A stretch of 21,900 nt of DNA from Solirubrobacterales bacterium (GTDB taxonomy: Bacteria; Actinomycetota; Thermoleophilia; Solirubrobacterales; Solirubrobacteraceae), in the NCBI GenBank assembly GCA_013695395.1, contig JACDAP010000017.1, positions 1 to 21,900 of the forward strand. Direction: 5' to 3'. Position 1 is the stretch's first letter. Every line of letters begins with the position of its first letter. Both the position numbers and the translations under genes were made by a program. Positions 1-8,357 of the stretch are shown here, one piece after another. The notes below the pieces were generated by a model. That model was not told the origin of the DNA, did not search any database, and saw only the letters and a list, made by a program, of their open reading frames with translations.

Positions 1-1880
1 CCATCAAGCTGGATGTTCGTGACAAATTCATGTGGCAGAGTTCCGGTGAAGGTTGTGCGCAGGGTGGAGATCGGTTCCCTCAGGCCATATTGTGCGGACC
101 GCCAACCACTGATGGGATTCGTGTCGCCTTGATGCCGCGTGGTCAGTCCGCCGTCAATGGCCAGGTGCAGGAGGCCCCCGTTCCACTGGAGTGTGTGCCC
201 ACGTTGCGTGGTCGTGGGTTCAACGGCAAGATGCCAGTTCAGTTCGAGATGATGAGGACCCGTTCCAGACAGGTAGTCCCAAATGAGCCAACGACCGATC
301 GGCTCGTATGCCACCGCTCGCCAATGACTCACGCCAAGTCGTTCCTCATAGCCATCATGACTCGCGATGATGGTAACGGCCCCGTCGGGAGTTGCGTGTC
401 GATAGATGAGCCGGGTGCCGAACGGTTTTGACCACAGGAAGGCCGTTTCTTGAACGGCCTGGTCCAGTTGATCGACGATAACGGTATTATGTGCCCGGGT
501 TCCACGAAAATAGGTTCGCCATGCCGCGTCGCCCGTATAGGTGAAGGTTCCTGGATCAACGAGTATTTCCTTGTCCCCGCAGGACAAAATAACCGAGAGC
601 GCGTCGGCGTGAGCGTGCGCAAAACATGGCGGCATCCCCAACGGACCATGATCGAAAATCACCTGCTGGCGTATGTCGGTCTCGCTGCGAATAATGGAAT
701 AGCCTGCCTGTGGATGCATCGCGAGGCCTGGTGCCCATGCGGCAGGGGGTTTCGAAAAGCGAAGAAAAGGGGAGAGGGCATATCCGCTATCTCCATCTCC
801 AATCTGAGGCAGCTGAGCTGCAGGAGCGGCAAATGTTTCTAAGAAGTTCATGCTGTGGTCAAAGGCCCCTGTTATCGTATGTGGAACGGGATAGTGATGG
901 TGTTGCAGAAGGGTGGTGACGAGTCCGTACAAATCGCAGATGAACCGGTGATACCACAATGTTTGCTCTGCGCTCCCGCCATCCGGAAGGATCTGGTGCG
1001 CAGCTTCCTTTTCTAAAAGACCAAGCCCGAGCGATCGCCACCTTTCCGCCTGAGGCATCTCGGGAAAGAGGACTCCCGCATAGATCAACGCCGCGGCTTC
1101 GGCAATGGTGTGATTGCCGGCCGATGAATAGCCCGAGATCCGCTTCCGAATAAGATCGGCATGGCTGCGCACCAGGCCGAGTAGAGCTGACCATGTCCGA
1201 TCGGGTGTGTGCAGCCATCCTCGGGCCAAATCCAGTGCGTGACAGACAGCCAATACACGCAGTCCGCACTCCATCATTGAGATATAGTGAATGCCGGTCA
1301 GAAAGGGATTCGCGTCGATCCACGAGAGGAGTTGGACTTCAAGGAGTGCCACGGCACTCCGTCGTACGTCAGCGCCGGCTGTTCGAGCGAACAAACCAAG
1401 CGAAACAAGTTGTTGAAGACGTGAAGGCTCCCATGCCACGCGGACATCGCCATAGGGATTGCCTGCTCGATAGGGAATCCGGCCGAAAAACTTCAGTGGC
1501 CAGTGCTTATGCGTATCAGGCGTGTCATGCCAGACATCATCGTCCGGTCGCCATTGCCACTCACAGCCCAGCACGGTCAGTTTGCCGGCGAGGAGACGTG
1601 CACTGTCGTACTCCCCGCTATTGAATGACCAGGGAAGGTCTGGTAGTTGCGGGGTCGTGCTTGTGCAAAAGGCGAATTGCCGTACATCCTGCCGTGTGCC
1701 GGCGGGAGAAGGCCAATGAACACGATGTTGGATTTGCAGCATCCTGATGCCCACGTGTTCGCGGACTCGGTGGCATATCTCGGCGGTGCCCATGACGCGG
1801 ATTCGCTTGGCATACCAGGACACCGTACGACGGAAGGCCACCCTGCTCATGGGAGCAATCGTTCCGCGTGCCTCAGACAT
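1..1880 (-). CDS. Heparinase II/III-family protein (C-terminus beyond window)
   Basis: The frame is open without a stop from the ATG at 1880 to the window edge, giving about 626 codons with the C-terminus missing. The N-terminal half is alpha-helical. It carries the segment GNHTIAEAAALIYAG near residue 257, which matches the conserved Asn-His-x-x-x-E region of heparinase/alginate-lyase toroids. Near residue 421 is AHAHADALSV followed by a beta-rich stretch (KEILVDPGTFTY), the usual start of the heparinase II/III C-terminal domain with its His-Ala-Asp motif. Family members cleave uronic-acid polysaccharides by beta-elimination. In exopolysaccharide loci they probably trim or degrade the product. 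I see no clear signal peptide. The start overlaps the stop of the upstream oxidoreductase (ATGTCTGA), suggesting translational coupling. ATG 1847 is an alternative start, and neither start has a strong ribosome binding site. The exact substrate is unknown. Confidence 0.88.
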   Translation of the reverse strand, partial: MSEARGTIAPMSRVAFRRTVSWYAKRIRVMGTAEICHRVREHVGIRMLQIQHRVHWPSPAGTRQDVRQFAFCTSTTPQLPDLPWSFNSGEYDSARLLAGKLTVLGCEWQWRPDDDVWHDTPDTHKHWPLKFFGRIPYRAGNPYGDVRVAWEPSRLQQLVSLGLFARTAGADVRRSAVALLEVQLLSWIDANPFLTGIHYISMMECGLRVLAVCHALDLARGWLHTPDRTWSALLGLVRSHADLIRKRISGYSSAGNHTIAEAAALIYAGVLFPEMPQAERWRSLGLGLLEKEAAHQILPDGGSAEQTLWYHRFICDLYGLVTTLLQHHHYPVPHTITGAFDHSMNFLETFAAPAAQLPQIGDGDSGYALSPFLRFSKPPAAWAPGLAMHPQAGYSIIRSETDIRQQVIFDHGPLGMPPCFAHAHADALSVILSCGDKEILVDPGTFTYTGDAAWRTYFRGTRAHNTVIVDQLDQAVQETAFLWSKPFGTRLIYRHATPDGAVTIIASHDGYEERLGVSHWRAVAYEPIGRWLIWDYLSGTGPHHLELNWHLAVEPTTTQRGHTLQWNGGLLHLAIDGGLTTRHQGDTNPISGWRSAQYGLREPISTLRTTFTGTLPHEFVTNIQLD

Positions 1881-4023
1881 CGTACACGGCCCCGGATCGT
1901 AAACTTTCGACGGCGAGCAGGCAGGTCCGGGTGACCGCATAGATTTCCTCATACCTCATAGCGGGAGGCCGCCCGTGTTCGATTGCTTCAACGAATTGAG
2001 TCAACTCCTGTGCGAAGCCTTTGTCGCGCTTCCCGGATTTAAACCGGGTTTTCCGGCCGTGGGCATAGAATTCGGAGGTTATAAAATCGGTCATCGTCAG
2101 GGACTTGCCGTCGCCATGTGCTTCAAACCATTCCTTGGGAAGCGTGGTGTCTCCCCCGGCTGTGTAGATGAGAGTCCCGATCGAGCCATCTTTAAAAGCC
2201 AATGAAAGCACACACTGGTCGTCGGTGATGCCTGAACTCTCGTGCGCAATTCGTCTTGCATGGATCGAGGTCGGTGGCGCATCACAAAGTGCCTGCATAT
2301 AGTCTACAAAATGACACGCCTCTCCGATAATGCGCCCGCCCCCCACGGCGGGGTCTTGAGTCCAGTGGTCGGAAGGAATTCGTCCGGCATTCACCCGGTA
2401 GACCATGACAAGAGGATTTCTCCGGTCCTGGAAGAATGCGCGCGCTTTCTGCCCATGAGCTGAGAAGCGCCGGTTCAACCCGACCATCAGATGAAGGCCT
2501 TTCCGGGAATGATCTTGATACACGGAGGCAATCTGGTCCAATTCCTGTTCAGTCAGGCAGAGTGGCTTTTCAACAAAGACATGCTTGCCTGCGTGAAGAG
2601 CCCGGAGCACCAATGACGCGTGGCTGTCGTGACGGGTCCCGATCAGCACGGCATTAATCGTGGCATCCTCAAAAATAGCTTGGGGGTCCGTCGTACAATA
2701 GGGTGCGCCAATCTTCGTTCCCAACGCTTTGGCATTAATTCCGGAAGCCGTGCAGACTCCCCGGATCATGACCTGCTTCAAGGCTTGGAGTGGCGGGAGC
2801 AGCATGTCCTTCACATGGTTGCCGGCTCCGATCAAGCCAAGTGTGACCGGCCCGGCCGGTTTACTCGGTGCGAGTTCGATCACGCGTGAGTGCCCGGCCG
2901 GTTGATCGATGGGATACGTGATCAGAATGCCCAGATATGGGACGGCATTCTCCATCATAAGCGAATAGGCGTCCTCCGCGTGCTGAATCGAATATCGATG
3001 GCTGATAAGTCGCTTGAGGATCACTTTCTTCTGCTGTAAAAGCCGGAGAAACGCCTCCATATTTCGAGTCTCTGTCCACCGGACATAGCCATACGGATAA
3101 TCATGGCCCTTCTCTTCAAAGTCGATGTCGTACCGGCCGGGCCCGTATGAAGTGGACAGCCGAAGCTCGAGTTCCTTTTTGTAGTACGGCTCACGCGGAA
3201 GGGTCATGCCAACGGCTCCGACAATGACGACCCTTCCTTTCTTCCTGGAGATAGTGCCCGCCAATTCCACGGGGCCGCTGTCTTTGGTGCTGGCAGTGAC
3301 AATCACCGCATCGACACCATGTCCTTCGGTAAACGCAGACGCGGCATCGACAAGGGTCTCCGGGAGGGAGACTGAATCGGCGCCTAGGTCTGTGGCCAGT
3401 TGGAGTTTTGCCGAACCCAGATCCGATCCGAGCACATGGCACCCGGATGCCTTGAGGATTTGTACCGTCAGCTGGCCGAGGAGTCCCAGTCCGATCACCG
3501 CGACATGATCGCCCAACCGGACCTCGGCCTGCCGGACTCCCTGAAGCGCAATCGCGCCGAGCGTCACAAAGGAGGCGTCTTCGAAGTCCACTCCATCAGG
3601 AATTTTCGCACAGAGCTGCTTGGGGACGTAGACCATTTCGGCATGCGAGGCATAGTTCTGTCCCGCACATGCCACGCGATCGCCAACAGAAAACCGGTTT
3701 GCATCTTTTCCCGCTTGCAGGACGGTGCCCGCACAACTGTACCCGAGAGCTGCCGGCGTATCGAGCCGTTCGAAGACTCGCTTGACCGTTTCGAGTAGCC
3801 CATCTTTCTGAGCAGCGCGGAGGACCTTTTTCACCATTTCAGGGCGCTCCAATGCCTTTCCAAGAAGGTTTTTCCGGGCGACGTGAACTGTTGATTTCTC
3901 AGTCCCCGGGCTGATTAACGAGACGTGGTTCGCGACTAAGAGACCGGCATCACGCAGTGACGGGGTCGGAACCTCATCCACCTTCAGGATGCCGGTTCGA
4001 AAGTTCTGAATGACTTGTTTCAT
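1873..4023 (-). CDS. Bi-domain oxidoreductase: zinc-type alcohol dehydrogenase fused to Gfo/Idh/MocA
   Basis: The product is 716 residues when started at MKQVIQNFRTG. The ORF extends to 4119, but the extra 32 residues look non-conserved, and a relic of the same gene at 6427 begins with the equivalent MKQVTQNYKTG. The first half is a medium-chain dehydrogenase with a Rossmann motif IGLGLLGQ near residues 178-184. The classical catalytic zinc ligands are not obvious. The second half is a Gfo/Idh/MocA dehydrogenase with LGLIGAGNH near 398-402 and the family signature EKPL near 485-488. Such fusions are known from polysaccharide loci and are presumed to oxidise or reduce nucleotide sugars with NAD(P). 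A 245-base gap separates it from the PaaK-like gene upstream, and it overlaps the heparinase-like gene by 8 bases. The family is certain; the substrate is unknown. Confidence 0.9.
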   Translation of the reverse strand: MKQVIQNFRTGILKVDEVPTPSLRDAGLLVANHVSLISPGTEKSTVHVARKNLLGKALERPEMVKKVLRAAQKDGLLETVKRVFERLDTPAALGYSCAGTVLQAGKDANRFSVGDRVACAGQNYASHAEMVYVPKQLCAKIPDGVDFEDASFVTLGAIALQGVRQAEVRLGDHVAVIGLGLLGQLTVQILKASGCHVLGSDLGSAKLQLATDLGADSVSLPETLVDAASAFTEGHGVDAVIVTASTKDSGPVELAGTISRKKGRVVIVGAVGMTLPREPYYKKELELRLSTSYGPGRYDIDFEEKGHDYPYGYVRWTETRNMEAFLRLLQQKKVILKRLISHRYSIQHAEDAYSLMMENAVPYLGILITYPIDQPAGHSRVIELAPSKPAGPVTLGLIGAGNHVKDMLLPPLQALKQVMIRGVCTASGINAKALGTKIGAPYCTTDPQAIFEDATINAVLIGTRHDSHASLVLRALHAGKHVFVEKPLCLTEQELDQIASVYQDHSRKGLHLMVGLNRRFSAHGQKARAFFQDRRNPLVMVYRVNAGRIPSDHWTQDPAVGGGRIIGEACHFVDYMQALCDAPPTSIHARRIAHESSGITDDQCVLSLAFKDGSIGTLIYTAGGDTTLPKEWFEAHGDGKSLTMTDFITSEFYAHGRKTRFKSGKRDKGFAQELTQFVEAIEHGRPPAMRYEEIYAVTRTCLLAVESLRSGAVYDV

Positions 4024-4216
4024 GGTTTCAAAAGCATCTTTCTGCTCGTGGCTGTAGTGTTCATCGCTTAGCGAGACACAATAACACGTACAACTAAAGA
4101 ATCTGCCCAATTGGGTCAAGTGTGATTGAAGAATTTCGATGAGGACGAGGGAAGGTCATCCTCTGAGTGTGTTCATAGCATATTAACAGCTCCCCGTGGT
4201 TGTACGAGGTCGAAGG

Positions 4217-4264
4217 TCACTGACACACCCTTTCGGGATCCTCTATCACGGCGCGCTTCCGCAC
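4217..4264 (-). other. 15-codon ORF behind an ideal Shine-Dalgarno at the ligase stop
   Basis: AGGAGGTGA at 4277-4269 is a full match to the 16S anti-Shine-Dalgarno sequence and contains the TGA stop of the PaaK-like gene. Seven bases after AGGAGG is a GTG (4264) that opens only 15 codons (VRKRAVIEDPERVCQ) before TGA. It may be the start of a lost gene, a leader peptide or chance. No other gene starts here, and the oxidoreductase begins 190 bases further on. Confidence 0.3.
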
Positions 4265-4268
4265 GGTT

Positions 4269-5645
4269 TCACCTCCTAGACGAATAAGAAGAGGCCGGAT
4301 CACAGAGAGAATCATGTGCTGTCGTTTGAGATAAAGAGGATGCGATGAATCGGAACTTCCCGCCTGAGGTCCGAGGAATGTGGTTTACGTAATCGAACCG
4401 AATCTGAATGGAATCCCCCAGTAGCCGACGAGCCTCGGCCAAGATTACCCGCTCATCTTCCGACGAGAAACCCTCGATCTTGACGATCCGAATAATAAGT
4501 TCGTCGACCTGTTTTTGCACCAACTGAGCTTCGCGAATATGTTGCGTGTCCTTGAACACCTGATCGAGCCGTCCGATGCGCCGTCCTTCGGGCGTAACCA
4601 CGTAATCCTCGATCCGGCCTTCTACTCTTTCCACGAGCGGGAAGGCTCTGCCGCAGGCGCACAGGCCCTCGCGTTTCACCGCCACATCGCCGACACGATA
4701 GCGGATGAGAGGCATGGCACAGTTGTTCAATCCGGTGCACACCATGGCCCCGTCTTCGAGAATTTCGAGCAGCCCATAGTCCGTCCGATAATGTAGGCTG
4801 GAAGCCTCGCATTCGACGATGTTGCAGGCCATTTCCGTATTGCCATACCAGTTGAACACCTTGGCACCGAAAGCCTTCTGAATCGTGGCGCGCTGGAAAT
4901 CCAACAATGTCTCGCTGGCAGTGAACACCGCGCGCGGTCGCACTTCATGCACGTCGTGCTCCAGCATGAATTGAGCTAGAACGTATAGAGATGACGGATA
5001 GCCGTGCACGAAGTCAGCCGCGTACCGGCGAAGAGCGTCGATATAGCCGGGCAAGTTGCCTGGGCTGAGATGGCAAGCCGAACAGAGAAGGCGCTTTTCA
5101 ACATGGCCGACGCGCCAGAAAGGTCCACGCAATTGCGCTGCCGGGACCACGGCATGACCTGAAACATAGGCGGCCCGGCTCAAGTACGGTACTCCGCCCC
5201 AAGCGCGATGGCGCCAACGGAAGGCCATTTCCATCTGATGATATATCTTGGAAACGCGCACTTGCAGTGGCGTGCCGGTCGTGCCGCTGGTCTTCAGGGT
5301 CATAAGCTCTTCGTGACGGAATTCATCGGACACGAAATCGTCCGGCCGCGATGCAACCAACTGCTTGTCAAGGATAGGCCATTCCTGAAAATTGTCCGGA
5401 GACAAGCCGAGTCTGCGGTAGTAGGGCACGTGGGTGTGTGCATACTTCAAAATGCTATGTAATTGGTGGTTTTGCTCCTCAAGCAGCTGATCTTTGCTCT
5501 TGCGCTCATTGTCGGCAAGTCGGCTCAAGGCGCGATGAAATATGGGACCGTACTTGCCGCGGAAATTATCGGCGCTCACAAGATTGACGGCCAGCGTTTG
5601 GGTCCAAAGCGGCAACTTGTCGTAAAAGGATTTTCCTGCAATCAT
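4269..5645 (-). CDS. PaaK/CapK-like adenylate-forming protein (copy 1)
   Basis: This 458-residue protein is in the phenylacetate-CoA ligase superfamily, whose members adenylate a carboxylate using ATP. The P-loop-like motif TSGTTGTP is at about residues 119-126. WYGNTEMACNIVE, near 266-278, is the equivalent of the A5 motif. MPLIRYRVGD, near 311-320, contains the ATP-binding Asp, and a C-x-C-G pair follows at about 329-332. The C-terminal swivel domain is present, and its Lys candidates sit near GGKFR close to the end. The start is ATG 5645 rather than the in-frame TTG at 5651, because AGGAG (5656-5652) lies six bases before the ATG. Relatives annotated CapK occur in capsule loci, where the acyl substrate is generally unknown. 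Its base composition matches the surrounding locus, unlike copy 2. It is the first intact gene after the relic region and lies upstream of the oxidoreductase. Confidence 0.85.
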   Translation of the reverse strand: MIAGKSFYDKLPLWTQTLAVNLVSADNFRGKYGPIFHRALSRLADNERKSKDQLLEEQNHQLHSILKYAHTHVPYYRRLGLSPDNFQEWPILDKQLVASRPDDFVSDEFRHEELMTLKTSGTTGTPLQVRVSKIYHQMEMAFRWRHRAWGGVPYLSRAAYVSGHAVVPAAQLRGPFWRVGHVEKRLLCSACHLSPGNLPGYIDALRRYAADFVHGYPSSLYVLAQFMLEHDVHEVRPRAVFTASETLLDFQRATIQKAFGAKVFNWYGNTEMACNIVECEASSLHYRTDYGLLEILEDGAMVCTGLNNCAMPLIRYRVGDVAVKREGLCACGRAFPLVERVEGRIEDYVVTPEGRRIGRLDQVFKDTQHIREAQLVQKQVDELIIRIVKIEGFSSEDERVILAEARRLLGDSIQIRFDYVNHIPRTSGGKFRFIASSLSQTTAHDSLCDPASSYSSRR

Positions 5646-5721
5646 GGGCAACTCCTAGAAATCTGTGCCGGTTCACTCGCTTCGCTATGGTCGATCCTGC
5701 CGAACTGTGGTCCAACCGTTA

Positions 5722-5789
5722 CCACATAATTTTTGCATTCAACCATGCTGCAGGCCATTTCCGCATTGCCGTACCAAACTGAACACGTT
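5722..5789 (-). repeat. Repeat R1: relic of the PaaK A5 region
   Basis: This 68-base stretch closely resembles R2 at 8217-8283, with conserved blocks CCACATA, GCTGCAGGCCATTT and CATTGCC in the same order. Read on the minus strand with one base removed it encodes NVFS then WYGNAEMACSMVECKNYV, a clear PaaK-family motif. It also resembles the internal segment of the intact ligase at 4805-4863. It ends about 77 bases upstream of the ligase start at 5645 and directly abuts the stop of the WecG-like fragment. Confidence 0.75.
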
Positions 5790-5950
5790 CATTCCGGATT
5801 CACCGCAATGACCGTTCGGGGTTCAGTCTCGGACATACAGGATTCTGTCCATTGGACCGCTTGATCCATGGTCACGCAGTCGACCGGCACGTTGAGAACT
5901 TCAACGCGCGTGGGTATGAGCTTGAGTCGATGGCGAAGCGGGCGGACCAA
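5789..5950 (-). pseudogene. N-terminal fragment of a WecG/TagA/CpsF-family glycosyltransferase
   Basis: A 53-codon frame runs from TTG 5950 to TGA 5789. GGAGG lies six bases before the TTG, so this was probably a real start. The protein contains RVEVLNVPVDCVTMDQAV and ends with TVIAVNPE, the characteristic opening of WecB/TagA/CpsF enzymes (a GVPVDxLTM-like strand followed by VVTVNPE). Full members are about 240-260 residues and transfer ManNAc(A) or similar sugars to a lipid-linked acceptor. Here the gene stops at the NPE step, exactly where repeat R1 begins, so it looks cut by a recombination event. Confidence 0.6.
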
Positions 5951-6129
5951 ATCGTACCTCCGATATTTGATATTTTTCGTCTCAGTATATTTTTCCGCAA
6001 TGGAGTTGTCTGTTCAAAAGTGCTCACTTTGGATAAATGGCTCATCGTGGAAGTGAGTGGGGCATGATGAGAGGTCGGATGGTGTCACGGTTGGGCCTGA
6101 CGGCAGAACAGAAGTGTGGGGCCGACAGG

Positions 6130-6427
6130 AAATCCGGCCAGATGGGGGTAGCCCAGAGCAGCGCGCGTATCCAATCGACCCATCACCATTTTTGCGGTAT
6201 CAATGAGCCCTTCCTTTTGTACCTGTTTGATGACTTTTCTCACGAGATCTGGCTTGAGCCTTGCCAAGCAGACTCTTTCTTGCCATGTCGACCGTGGATT
6301 TCTCGGTACCCGAACTTATTAATGAGCAGCGATTTTCAACCAACAGCCCTTTCCGCATGACAGAGGGTGCCGGAACATTATCCACTTTCAATTCACCGGT
6401 TTTGTAATTTTGTGTGACTTGTTTCAT
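6130..6427 (-). pseudogene. N-terminal relic of a second bi-domain oxidoreductase
   Basis: From ATG 6427 the frame reads MKQVTQNYKTGELKVDNV and continues through STVDMARKSLLGKA. It parallels residues 1-58 of the intact enzyme at 1873-4023 almost residue for residue. A frameshift at about 6250 then moves homology into another frame: KPDLVRKVIKQVQKEGLID, then RLDTRAALGY, matching the intact RLDTPAALGY. Similarity fades after about 6140, so only the first 90-100 of about 716 residues remain. The relic lies 380 bases downstream of PaaK-like copy 2, just as the intact oxidoreductase lies downstream of copy 1. It is non-functional. Confidence 0.85.
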
Positions 6428-6807
6428 AACGAGATTTACGTTTCCAAGGTTACCTGACCTGCGTTGTGCAGGTCCCTTACGGGTGGACTCGCCGTCGAAG
6501 AAAGCAGAAGGTCTTGGCCCTTTGAACGTCGTGTATGCTTGCTCAGAATTCTGACAGGGCTGTCGGGCTTCACTTAGCAGTGAAACACTGTTTACCAATC
6601 AGCGCAGAGATTAGAGAATGGCACCTTTGTCCTGTAGTTGAATGTTCAGGTTTGTACCTAATTCGCGAAGAGCAAACGTCTGTCTGAGCTTGCTGATTTT
6701 TACATAGATGTTGGGCACAGCAGCAACCGAATGCGGCCTGCAAATATTTCAGTTGGTATCGTACGGCTATCTCCTGTTTGGAAGTTGTCAGATTATCGAA
6801 ACACCAT
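6428..6807. other. 380-base gap without a recognisable gene
   Basis: I see no supported coding sequence between PaaK-like copy 2 and the oxidoreductase relic. A short perfect inverted repeat GACCTGC/GCAGGTC with a five-base loop is at 6456-6474, 29 bases upstream of the relic ATG. It has no T-tract, so I do not call it a terminator. The open frame overlapping the end of copy 2 (6570-6896) has no recognisable motif. Confidence 0.5.
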
Positions 6808-8169
6808 TCAATGATTATTGATATTCTGCAGTAAGATCCTGTGTTTGCCCATAAGGGTTTTTTCCGTTGATTCAACAAGCTCAATGCTAACATCAATTTT
6901 ATGGCTTACAGACCTAGCCATTTTTTCTTTTAGTTGCTTAATATTTTCGATCGAAAATAACTCATTTGGAACAATTCTAACAAGCAGATAGCCTTCTCTA
7001 TCCTGAACCAATTGAATCTCTCGCATCTTGTTGAATTCTTCAAAGTGTTGACCAAAGATGAATGCCGTAACAGAAACTTCTGTTTTATCGTTCAGAACTA
7101 TATAATTTTGCTCTCTACCATGGATCTTACCGAACGAATAACCTTTAAAACCACACTTGCACTGACCGGAGTTCGAATATTCAGCTAAGTCACCAGTGTC
7201 ATAGCGAATCAGAGGCATGACTTGATTATCAAATCCCGTACCAATGATCTTTCCGACTTTACCTGGCTGGTTGATATTATTTCCTTCTGTAATCAGTTCA
7301 ACGTGACCATAAAACGGGTAAATATGATAATCATTTGAAAATTGGCAATTGCCCGCATGGACTAACAGCTCAGAATGTCCATACCAGTTCACGACTCTAG
7401 CGGTATAATAGGCTTCAAATAATTTTCTATCCTGGCTTGAAAGATACTCACTTCCAAGAAAGATCGCCTGCAATGGAGGGGCTTCATAATTTTTATTTTG
7501 CATGAGCAGTGTGAATGTTTTCAAAGAAGAAGGATAGGCATGGATAAATTTTGGTCTAAAGTTCTTTATCGCCTTCATGAGAGATTCGATATTGCCTGAA
7601 TTAAGCTGATAGCAGCTTGCAGCTAATTTATTGTCAATTGCCTGGTACTCAAAGAGTTTATTATCTTTAAGTGGCGCCCCCCTTAGCATCAAGACCTTAT
7701 CTCCCCGTTCATAACTGAACTGTCCCCAATACCAATCAAAATGCGCTTTTTCCTTTGAACGACTCATACCTCTATGCAGATAAAATGCAAATGGATTTCC
7801 GCTAGTTCCGCCGGTATTCGATTGCAGAAAAAAATTTGAAAGCTTCGAATTCACAAACAACTCTTTTTGGCTACTTATTATATCTTTGTCAATAATGCCA
7901 AATTGAGATAATTCTTGGCTGGCATCTTTATTCTTGTAAAATGGAATATTCTCTGCAGCATATTTTTTTGTGCTCTCCAGTAGAGCCCTTGCATCAAAAT
8001 CACCATGTTGATAAGCACGAATTCTGCTGGAATACTCCTGATAAAAATCACCATATTTTCTCCTGGCTGGCAGAAGCGTATACAGCATTCCCACGAATTG
8101 CTGGGCCTTGGTAGGTAGGCTCTTATAGAGTTTGAGGAATGGATACAAATAGTCTTCCACGTCATACAA
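6808..8169 (-). CDS. PaaK/CapK-like adenylate-forming protein (copy 2, AT-rich)
   Basis: This protein of about 453 residues is the same superfamily as the ligase at 4269-5645 but strongly diverged. The nucleotide-binding loop is SNTGGTSGNP (near 116-125), the A5-like motif is NWYGHSE (261-267), and MPLIRYDTGD (318-327) has the ATP-contacting Asp, followed by C-K-C-G. The C-terminal swivel domain includes EKTLMGKHR near the end. The gene is visibly richer in A and T than the surrounding locus, which suggests recent transfer. The start is uncertain. TTG 8169 touches the AAGG ribosome site, GTG 8160 has a nine-base spacer, and the only ATG at that site (8165) is in a different frame. Its partner substrate is unknown. 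It sits downstream of the AsnB-type gene and repeat R2, and upstream of the oxidoreductase relic. Confidence 0.83.
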   Translation of the reverse strand: MYDVEDYLYPFLKLYKSLPTKAQQFVGMLYTLLPARRKYGDFYQEYSSRIRAYQHGDFDARALLESTKKYAAENIPFYKNKDASQELSQFGIIDKDIISSQKELFVNSKLSNFFLQSNTGGTSGNPFAFYLHRGMSRSKEKAHFDWYWGQFSYERGDKVLMLRGAPLKDNKLFEYQAIDNKLAASCYQLNSGNIESLMKAIKNFRPKFIHAYPSSLKTFTLLMQNKNYEAPPLQAIFLGSEYLSSQDRKLFEAYYTARVVNWYGHSELLVHAGNCQFSNDYHIYPFYGHVELITEGNNINQPGKVGKIIGTGFDNQVMPLIRYDTGDLAEYSNSGQCKCGFKGYSFGKIHGREQNYIVLNDKTEVSVTAFIFGQHFEEFNKMREIQLVQDREGYLLVRIVPNELFSIENIKQLKEKMARSVSHKIDVSIELVESTEKTLMGKHRILLQNINNH

Positions 8170-8216
8170 CCTTATTATCTATACATTCCTAAGCTTTGAG
8201 TCTAATCGGTGAAAAT

Positions 8217-8283
8217 CCACATATTTTTTGTCTGCAACAATGCTGCAGGCCATTTTCACATTGCCATGCAGACTAAACACCTT
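8217..8283 (-). repeat. Repeat R2: second copy of the PaaK-relic repeat
   Basis: This is the counterpart of R1 at 5722-5789, lying just upstream of PaaK-like copy 2. On the minus strand it reads KVFSLHGNVKMACSIVADKK, a mutated form of the ligase motif KVFNWYGNTEMACNIVE, and stays open while the residues drift. R1 and R2 also share the flank CCACATA plus an A/T run, which the internal motif of the intact ligase lacks. This shows R1 and R2 come from one common relic rather than two independent fragments. Confidence 0.7.
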
Positions 8284-8357
8284 AATTCGACTGCAGCAAA
8301 CATCCAAACTCGTGGGCGATTCCATTAACACCAAAAATTTTGTGCCTTCGACGACTT

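Noticed and set aside
30..1323. Plus- and minus-strand frames over the left edge
   Set aside because: They are shadows. The continuous minus frame of the heparinase-like gene covers the region with no stop.
5208..5729. Two plus-strand frames over the start of the ligase
   Set aside because: They lie antisense to a strongly supported gene and contain no motif.
6456..6474. Inverted repeat as terminator for the AT-rich ligase
   Set aside because: Short stem, no U-tract, and more than 300 bases past the stop.
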